Origin: Azorinus chamasolen
Lineage: Eukaryota; Mollusca; Bivalvia; Cardiida; Solecurtidae
Direction: 5' to 3'
Length of the DNA stretch: 64,000 nt
Assembly (NCBI GenBank): GCA_963576725.1
Contig: OY755242.1
Location: forward strand, 22,565,315-22,629,314
Part shown: positions 56,781 to 64,000 of the stretch, in pieces
Numbering within the stretch: position 1 is the first letter of the stretch
Layout: the number at the start of each line of letters is the position of its first letter
Notes under the pieces: generated by a model
What the model was told of the DNA's origin: nothing
The model's input: only the letters and a program-made list of their open reading frames with translations
Databases searched by the model: none
Program-made: the position numbers and the translations under genes

Positions 56781-57775
56781 AATGGACTTCTCCCAAGCTA
56801 TCTTAACGACATTTTCCCACCTACTGTGTATGCTTCCAATAACTATGAACTACGGAACAGCACTAACTTTGTAACCATGGCCAGACGTATTGAAGTATAC
56901 TCTAAATCCGTTTTACCAGCTTCAATAAAATTATGGAATAATATTGATTTACCGACACGCAACGTTAATACACTCAATGGTTTTAAAGACGAACTTAAAA
57001 AAAAGTTTAAAGCCCAGCCAGTTCCTTCTTATTATTTAAAAGGGGAACGATTCTATAACGTAGTTCATACTCGAATGAGGAACCGGTGTATTAACTTAAA
57101 TGATGATCTATTTTATAATCACCTTCGAGATCTACCCGACTGTTCATGTAACCATGGAATCGAAGATGCAGAACACTTTTTCTTTAAATGTAGTCTTTAC
57201 CGTAATGAACGACATGTATTATTTACTAATACTCGTACTTTCCATCCTATAAGTACATATAAATTATTACATGGAATTGATTCATTATCTGAAAATGAGA
57301 ACACATCTTTATTTTTAGAGGTGCAGGCATATATAAAAAGCACTCGCCGTTTTCAACTCACGGTCCAATAAATTCAATCAATTTGCATCATGATTATTTA
57401 ACTAACTTAACAGGGGGGGGGGGGGGGGGGTCCGATTTGGGCGCGGGGCTTGGGGGAGCGGTGGGAGTGGGGTCCAGGTATGTAGTCAGTTTGGGTTGAG
57501 CATAACTGATGTCTTCTTTTTACTAGTGCCTTTTTTATTATTTTTTTATTTCTGTCGGCGACAGGAATACACCGGTTGGTTTAATCTGATAATACCATGA
57601 TATCTAGGGACGGGCCGATTTCTAATGTTGGTAAAACTTGTGGTCCAACCCTTTTGTATTGTCATCTATATTACATACATAAAGTATTGTCTACATGATT
57701 TAACTGTATATTATGTTCATGAATGTTTGTATTTTGTTGACAATTTACAATAAAATATGATTAAACTAAACTGTT
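56781..57775 (+). mobile_element. LINE 3' end (5'-truncated non-LTR retrotransposon)
   Basis: The frame from about 56781 to 57371 starts GLLPSYLNDIFPP, continues through SIKLWNNIDLPTRN and NRCINLNDDLFYNHL, then CSCNHGIEDAEHFFFKCSLY. This is the distal reverse-transcriptase and zinc-knuckle-like tail of a non-LTR retrotransposon; the typical 'xxLWNxL' and C-C-H-C words are visible. A stop is followed by a UTR of about 400 bp ending CAATAAAATATGATTAAACT. The frame is intact over about 195 codons, so the insertion is fairly young, but the reverse-transcriptase core is missing. Confidence 0.85.
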
Positions 57776-58507
57776 ATAATATAGGAAATCAGTTCCGTTT
57801 ACACCTGGGTTTCAGTGTATAGACTTACAGACGGATATGTGTTCATGATTTATTTGCTAAACTCCAGTATATGGCGAAAACCGGAACCAACTCGTGAGTA
57901 CGTAATTCGGGTGTTCTCCTCGGGAGATTCTCCTGATTGGTCCATACCAAAATAGGCCAAGCGTGGATCACAGCGTGACAGGTCTGTCTAAGGTCTAAGA
58001 GAACTAACAGATAATCTCTTACAGGGAGGAAAATATCGGTCACTAAAAACTGCCTTGGTAAAATTTCAAACAGTAGATTTAGCTGAAAACTTAAAAAGGG
58101 CCCATTAAAAAATGTTATCTTGGCAGCCAGCTGGGGGGGGGGGGGGCCCTAGCCCCCCACCTGGGTACGTGCCTGACATGTGTATTATTATGTTGTAGTA
58201 TGTAGTATAATCTATACTCCCATGAAGGGGTATATAGACCCCTGTGCATGTATGTAGGCAATACATGTAAAGTTCTGCATGAGCTAGGCATAGTTTATAT
58301 ATTTTATTATAGATCTAGTTTTAATATGTCGTGCATCATCATCATAAAATCAAACGAAGGGGGAAACGAACTCTGTATTTTTATAAGGAGTTTGCATTCC
58401 CACATTAGAATCTCTATATAAAAAAGTCATCACCACGCGTTGTTTTCTTTTCTTCTTATTTTAGAAATTTCTGTATGAGACTCCAGACGAATATGTTTTG
58501 CATTAGT

Positions 58508-58640
58508 TAGATAGATAGATTTATTTAGCATCTAAATTTGGATATAATTTACAAGATATTAATACATAAAAATGACATATTTAAAAATATGGTACAGTCA
58601 AAAATTGTAATGATTTCCATATACATGTAGATAATTAAAT
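58508..58640 (-). mobile_element. Possible LINE tail on minus
   Basis: TAGATAGATAGATTTATTTA with an AT-rich stretch reads on minus as an A/T-rich UTR ending in a TCTA-type short repeat, as many LINE 3' ends do. No coding part is seen. Confidence 0.3.
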
Positions 58641-58661
58641 ATCACATAGAAGCAATTGGTC

Positions 58662-58850
58662 ACTTCATGAATATTCACCAACCTATGTCCTATGGTGTAA
58701 ATAATTCAGGGTCATTTTTGGCTCAGACAAAAACTGTACGATCAGATTTATATAATTCCATACACAAACAAAGCTGTATGGTCTGGATTTACTCTCTTTG
58801 CAAGTACGTTAAAAGTTAAGCAGAGGCCTACTATATGAGGGAAAGGATTG
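58662..58850. mobile_element. Family B MITE, hairpin deleted
   Basis: Reverse-sense tail CATGAATATTCACC, short core CAAAGCTGTATGGTCTGGAT, ending GGGAAAGGATTGAA. Confidence 0.6.
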
Positions 58851-59048
58851 AACTCGTGAATAGAAGTATTCACTGGCATTTTTTCACATCTATTGCTTTT
58901 GCAATATACTATAAAATAAAATAAATGTTCTGCTTGCAAATTATTGTCGTTTGTTCGAAAATAGCAGGCGGGGATTTAGAGGGGGTGTAGCCGGCGTACG
59001 CCCCCTAAAATTGCCAAAACAATTTTTTAGCAATATTTTTTATCTGTA

Positions 59049-59180
59049 TACAGTAAAACCTCTATAACGACCACTTAATTGTGTTAATTACTTGGTATTT
59101 AGAGCAGGTGGTTGCTTTAAAGCAAGGTGCGTTCTGTTTTACTTTCACCTTGCTTTAAGCAGCCACCTGCCTTTATCTGT
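59049..59180. mobile_element. Family C MITE, right end missing
   Basis: TACAGTAAAACCTCTATAAC, then arms GCAGGTGGTTGCTTTAAAGC and GCTTTAAGCAGCCACCTGC. Confidence 0.75.
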
Positions 59181-59583
59181 GTATCTACTAAAAAACAATG
59201 ATTCAGTAGGAGTGTTTTATTTCCCTCACCCAGTTAAGCTCTTTTTCAACATACGTATATTACAAGCACACAATTTATTTATGTCATCAAACATAAAAAT
59301 CTACCCCCCCCCCTTTCCAAAAAGAATTCTACCCCCCCACACACACACACTAAATCTGAAATCCTGGATCCGCACCTGAATAGTTATTGCCAAAAGATCA
59401 GATAATATTTATTTTGAGTCGGCAAGACATCTACAAATATAACATAAACTCTGAAGAGTTTTTATAACCTCGAAATATATAATTTATTATTATATATAAC
59501 TAGAGTTATAATTTCTGAATATTAAAGCTGGGTTCTATTAACCTTTGTAAATGCGTCAGTGTTCAGTTACAGTAGAATCTATT

Positions 59584-59778
59584 TTATCCTTTACTACATG
59601 AATATGGGTGTAAGAAAAGATGTCATGGAATGACACCTGAACGCAGGGGTATTTGGCCTTGGCAGGGTCGGTAACATTTCGTAAGCAAACAAACCAGACG
59701 GCGCCTATAGGAACCGTCTGATCTTGGTCTGCTCTATTCGTAAATGTATAAAAACACATATCTATGAAGTAAAGGGTT
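59584..59778. mobile_element. Family B MITE
   Basis: Starts TATCCTTTACTACATGAATA; hairpin AGACGGCGCCTATAGGAACC to GTCTGATCTTGGTC; end GAAGTAAAGGGTTT. Confidence 0.75.
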
Positions 59779-59779
59779 T

Positions 59780-60010
59780 GTATTGTAACGTGCACCTGGT
59801 GACCATCGGCAATCCCTGCCGGTCACCCATCCAGCCAGCAGCCGCGCATTCTGTAGCTTAACCTCGTTACTTTTCCAAACACGTAAACCACGTGGCCAAT
59901 TAAAGAGCTAGCTCCCCGACAAGGAGATGCATTATAGTGCTTTTGTACTTAACAGCATCGCTGAACATTACATTACTTTCCCCTCCGACACATCTCGACC
60001 CGAGATTTTT
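59780..60010. other. Unexplained GC-richer tract
   Basis: About 230 bp noticeably richer in GC than its neighbourhood, with paired words (CACCTGGTGACC, CCGGTCACCC) and a short palindrome CTCCCCGACAAGGAG. It has no ORF, tRNA boxes or known terminus. A retroelement end is possible. Confidence 0.35.
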
Positions 60011-60117
60011 GCATGGGAAATAACGGTGGGTAAGGCAATTCCAGGCCAGCATTTATATACTTAACAGCAGTTAACTGTTATATTATGATTAATTAGTAAA
60101 TACATATTGCAGTCTTT

Positions 60118-61100
60118 AACAAGATCTGTCACAGGACAGCGCGCTCGACTATTCCCAGTATTGTTAGTGTAAACTTCCCAGTATTGTTAGTGTAAAAATG
60201 ATTGATAGTGGACTAAAATGGTGTCCAATGATACAAGAAGTACATGTATTCAAAGTCTCAGTAAAATAATTTGAATAGTTCTCTTTGAAATCTTTAATTA
60301 ATAGAAAAACCTAAGTTAAAAGGGGCAATACTTTCTATTAAAATGCTTGACAGAGTTATGTACTCTTGCCTACAGATGAGGCTTGTGGTGGTGAACAAGT
60401 TTTCCAAGTTTCAAATCTTTATTCCAAAGGCTAAATGTAAAAAATGTACTTTAATATCTAAGGTGTCATGTCGTCTTGGGGATATGAATACAATTCACAC
60501 ATGTTTACTGTTGTATTTGGCGATAAATAGTTTGATTCAAGTTTGAGGAAAATCAACCGTTTTTGGAGACTTAGTAACGGATTAGGGGCCTAAATTGTGG
60601 TATGGCAATGAACTTGGGCTCTAGTTTGCTAGGAAGTGAAATCTGCAAACCGCATTGGTAGATGAATATTTATATTCTGAAATTAATTACTTAAAAAGTT
60701 GACCTTGATTTGTGACATTGACCTTGGGCGAAGGATTCTTAAAACGAATCGTTCATGTTGCCTTTGAATACATTTGGTTTAAACTTGGCTGATATTGTTC
60801 AAACCATTCTTGTTGTATGAACAGAGAGCGAATTTCTAGGTTAAATATTTTATCACGAAAGTGACACTGAACTGGGACCCAGAGTGCTGGAACACCAATA
60901 ATGCACAATGCATTTGGTCGATGAATGGTTGATCATAGTTTGGCAAAAAATGTATTCATCCATTTTGGGGATACGGAGCAGACCCGAACACTAAAACGTA
61001 AAAAATTGACATTGATCTTGGACGTAGAATGCTGGAAAATGTTTAAGCCCTTTGAGAGGTATAGAAGGAAACAAAATTCAAGGCCTTAACCCTTGACCTA
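60118..61100 (+). repeat. Long degenerate K-type element
   Basis: AACAAGATCTGTCACAGGAC (palindrome CTGTC-ACAG-GACAG) and GCGCGCTCGACTATT begin it. AAAAGGGGCAATACTTT, TTTCCAAGTTTCAAATCTTT and repeated TTGACCTTGATTTGTGACAT words follow. No matching 3' end is seen. Confidence 0.55.
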
Positions 61101-61280
61101 AACTCTGACCCTGATAGAGGTCACTGGATGCTTGACCATGGATCTGCACATAGTCTTTGGAGCATAGATATTTGTTGTGTCATATGGCCACATGGAAAAT
61201 AAACAGTAGCCACGGAATTTGGGGCTTCGGTATAGGACTAAGAATTACGATCTTGACATTGGGCATAGATAGTTGGAACA

Positions 61281-61300
61281 TGGGGGGGGGGGGGGGGGGC
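61281..61300. repeat. Poly-G tract
   Basis: An uninterrupted run of G beside a family C remnant. Confidence 0.9.
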
Positions 61301-61329
61301 AATGTGGAACAGCCGTCTAGATCGAAATT

Positions 61330-61477
61330 TTGTGACTGCTAATGCAGGACGAAAGTCATGAAGAAAGCTCATTTGAGAGCTTTCTGCATGACTTTCACCC
61401 TGCATTAAATTGCCATCTGTTTTTCAGTCTAACATTGATACTATTTTGAATGTTTGGTTTAGTGGCGTTTTACTGTA
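61330..61477. mobile_element. Family C MITE, left end truncated
   Basis: TAATGCAGGACGAAAGTCAT pairs with ATGACTTTCACCCTGCATTA around AGCTCATTTGAGAGCT. The right end is GTTTTACTGTA. Confidence 0.8.
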
Positions 61478-62102
61478 CTTTAGCTCTCTTGTAATCTGCA
61501 GGATTTCTTCAGTAACTCTATAGTATTCAATTTCATGAAAAAGTTCTACTCATGAAAAGTTCATGAAAAAGTCTTGTTGATTTTGCCTTGTTTTTTAAAA
61601 AACATATTGTCACACAACCACGTTTTCATGTAAGATCGCAGTAAGAAAGTTCTATTCAATGGATATGTTGCCGTTCAAATGAGGTATAGGCTAAGTAATC
61701 GTTTCAAGGCTTGTCTGCGGTTCGCACTCGGGGACGGATTTTGGCCGTTTTGCTCATGTTTCTGATATCGTGTTAAGTTTATCCCTAATTTGACCGGGAA
61801 AATATTTGCATATTGGATTAACAAAATTGTCTTTGCTTACGGAATAGCTTTTTATCTGATTGAAATCGATGCATTTCTTGCAGTGCGAAGGGTTTAAAGC
61901 AGAGGAGTGTGTAATTTGGATCTTTTGAAGTCGGACCCCTTCTTTCTATACATACATATACTGACTTAAACGTGTCTTGCCCTGTGACTACAACGCCTCG
62001 TAAGACTGACCAATCCGACTTGCGCGGCGCTACCAGGACACAATGTCCCGCCGGAACAGCTCCCTCCAAATACTGAGGTGCTAGCTGGGATGGAAATTCC
62101 GC

Positions 62103-62400
62103 TTAGAAGGGCTGGACTGACATCTCCCTCTTCATGTATGCCAACGAGGTAGCCTCAGCTGTTTTTGCAGGGAGTGGGTTCCACAAGGATATGACTCTTG
62201 GGAAGAAACTATGTCTGAAGTAGTCGGTAGATGTAGAGTATTGGTGGAATCGGAGATTGTGTGCTGACCTTGTCCTGGAAGAAACTTTTGACAGATACTG
62301 TGATGATGGAATGTCCACTAGGTGATCGACTATACTCGTATAGTATGAAGCATGATGATTTAGGCACTTTTTCGGCGGGATTCTAGGGAGTCACCTTACG
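62103..62400 (-). pseudogene. LINE reverse-transcriptase C-terminal fragment
   Basis: On minus the frame reads SYYTSIVDHLVDIPSSQ, then RTRSAHNLRFHQ and SFFPRVISLWNPLPAKT, then a stop at 62103. SFFPR..LWN.LP is the hallmark tail of CR1/Jockey-like non-LTR elements. Upstream, near 62380, the frame shifts, so the copy is truncated and broken. It is a different family from the LINE at 56781. Confidence 0.75.
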
Positions 62401-62512
62401 AACATTTCTGTGAAATTTTGTTGAAGTCTTTATAAGGTTAAGGAGATGTCGTTCAAAGAAAGTGTTCATTAAATCTATCTTAGATCACGTGACCTACTTA
62501 TACAATGGACCA

Positions 62513-62645
62513 CAGGGCACCGTCACAATGAACTATGAACCTCGACAGAAAAAAAAATGTATGAACACTAGATATATAGACTATATATCTAGTGTTCATA
62601 CATTTTTTTCTGTCGAGGTTCATAGTTCATTGTGACGGGGCCCTG
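62513..62645. repeat. Near-perfect 64-bp-arm palindrome
   Basis: GTCACAATGAACTATGAACC returns as GGTTCATAGTTCATTGTGAC. Arms also include ATGTATGAACACTAGATATA and its complement, with a spacer of about 3 bp (GAC). The only differences are A-run length and the outermost GGCACC/GGGGCC. Confidence 0.9.
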
Positions 62646-62906
62646 TGCAATGAACCGGAACAATTTATATTATATAACTTTTATTGAAGGTCACATATCA
62701 TATCTGTTAAATGTTGTTAAAACCCATGGAGCAGTTAGGAGATGCCATTTAAAGAAATTACTTGTTAAAATAGATTTTTAGCAAATGCGACCTTCTTAAA
62801 TCACCCAGAACAATTTAAATAAGTTTCATGGGTCACTTGAAGACCATTTCTTTAGAATATATTTTAGCTTCTGTGACCTTCTTGTGCAATCAGAGACAGT
62901 ATATGA

Positions 62907-62963
62907 CACTGTACCTCCAGAATCTTAACATAAATTTTATGTTTAGAATCTGGAGGTACAGTG
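62907..62963. repeat. 28-bp-arm palindrome
   Basis: CACTGTACCTCCAGAATCTT returns as CTAGAATCTGGAGGTACAGTG-type (one mismatch), with almost no spacer between AACATAAA and TTTATGTT. Confidence 0.85.
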
Positions 62964-63236
62964 CCAGAGAAAACGTGTCTCATAAGCCATGTTGACTGGT
63001 ACTTTCAAATTCAATAGGGATATCAATGTTAGCCTTTATTTTTACTGATTTTGAAACCATTGTGATAAATAGAGCATTTGCCCCTACGGCGTCTCATCTG
63101 GATCCAAACTGTTTGCAAAGGTATTCATCCATCCGCCATTAGCAGGCTAAATGTTAATGCAGAAGTCATCTGATCAGAGACTGTTTTATTTACTCATGGA
63201 ATAATAGATCCGACTGTACAGTTCTGCCATATGCCA

Positions 63237-63375
63237 TTAACCCATTACCTCATAGGCTATTTTAGATACAACCTCTTTGAATAAATCTACCGAAAAGGAG
63301 CATTAACTAGAGAAAAGGAAAAATTAGAAAGTTGTAGTTTGAAACCATTGTTAAAATTGTGTGACAATGGGTTAA
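63237..63375. mobile_element. Family A MITE with central deletion
   Basis: TTAACCCATTACC to GACAATGGGTTAA. The palindromic centre has collapsed to GAAACCATTGTTAAAATTGT. A lone arm of the same family lies at 63050-63095. Confidence 0.75.
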
Positions 63376-63688
63376 AAATCAGCTAAGGACAATATATGTC
63401 ACAATTTCTTGCATGATTATTCAAGAGGTGAAGGTATAAAGATGAAATTGAAATCCATCATGTCCGGTAGACTTGACATTAAAATACAACAAAGCTATAT
63501 ACATTTATATGATATTATGTTTATTTCACATATTTATGACTTGACGCTATTGATGCAATAAAGGAAACGCAGTCTTTGCATAATGTATTAATGACTGAAC
63601 CTCAAACATAGAAAACAACAGTGCACAATAAAATCACACACACACTGTGGTTTTAATCTATATGTAGCAGCAAATGACACCTAATGCC

Positions 63689-63918
63689 TTAACCCATTTC
63701 CCTCATAGGCTATTTTTAGATCCAACCACTTTGAATAAATCTACCGAAAAGGAGCATTAACTAGAGAAAAGGATTTTTTTTGAATTTTGTAGTTTGAAAC
63801 CATTGTAAAAAATAGAGCATTTGCTCCTATAGGTGCAAATGCTCTATTTATCACAATGGTTTCAAAAAGTGACTTTTACAGAGGCGTAGAAAGGCGTATT
63901 TAAGGAGGAAAGTGTTAA
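63689..63918. mobile_element. Family A MITE
   Basis: TTAACCCATTTCC to GGAAAGTGTTAA. Intact AGAGCATTTGCTCCTATAGG centre. Confidence 0.85.
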
Positions 63919-64000
63919 CTATTTACTCCATATAGGACGTGCCTTTCAACAACTTTGCAAATAGATTAGGCACAGATCAGAAAGCTCCCATAAGAGCCAT
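63915..64000. mobile_element. Family B MITE, cut by window end
   Basis: TTAACTATTTACTCCATATA follows directly on the shared TTAA of the family A copy, then GCAAATAGATTAGGCACAGA and AAGCTCCCATAAGAGC. Confidence 0.7.

Overview
The window is animal nuclear DNA, most likely from a mollusc and probably a bivalve. It has intron-rich genes with consensus GT/AG splice sites and long introns packed with short non-autonomous elements. The repeat style, with TTAA-bounded hairpin elements and units ending in runs of GGAC, is one I associate with bivalve genomes; that attribution is recognition, not proof. All four genes supported as host genes read on the minus strand.

Layout, left to right. From 1 to 7820 there is almost only repeat: hairpin MITEs, three tandem arrays and a mariner transposase scrap. 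From 7823 to 10440 lie two exons of an unrecognised gene that continues to the left. From 12050 to 18076 is a complete three-exon DPH3 gene (81 aa). Its last codons run into a 44-bp, 12-copy tandem array that copies the stop codon plus a splice donor. Its first intron holds a decayed same-strand transposase-like unit (14806-17836). DPH3 starts 75 bp from a divergent short ORF across a promoter with a consensus ETS site. A roughly 3-kb satellite (37-bp monomer, 1105-bp higher-order repeat) fills 19743-22770. From 23267 to 27292 is a three-exon gene for a 179-aa zinc-ribbon-like protein whose promoter carries CRE and CCAAT motifs. From 28500 to 31560 are two foldback elements and a 10-unit tandem repeat element. 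From 31780 to 40356 is probable 3'UTR or intergenic DNA full of MITEs. From 40356 to 51489 is a five-coding-exon gene for a 1035-aa nuclear protein with eight AT-hooks and eight C2H2 zinc fingers; its likely 5'UTR exon and promoter lie near 55968-56130. The right end (56.7-64 kb) has two LINE tails, several perfect palindromes and more MITEs.

The mobile DNA falls into families: A and B (TTAA-bounded, piggyBac-like hairpins), C (TA-bounded CAGT termini, Tc1/mariner-like), D, E, F and G (foldbacks), K (elements starting ACAAG plus a small palindrome and ending with a hairpin and TAAA), and a tRNA-derived SINE. The most interesting signals are structural. In K elements the two ends are complementary although the complementary words differ from copy to copy, and two E foldbacks show arm-by-arm covariation. 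The sequence suggests maintenance of base pairing, whether by selection or by arm-to-arm conversion. The genes share no evident pathway.
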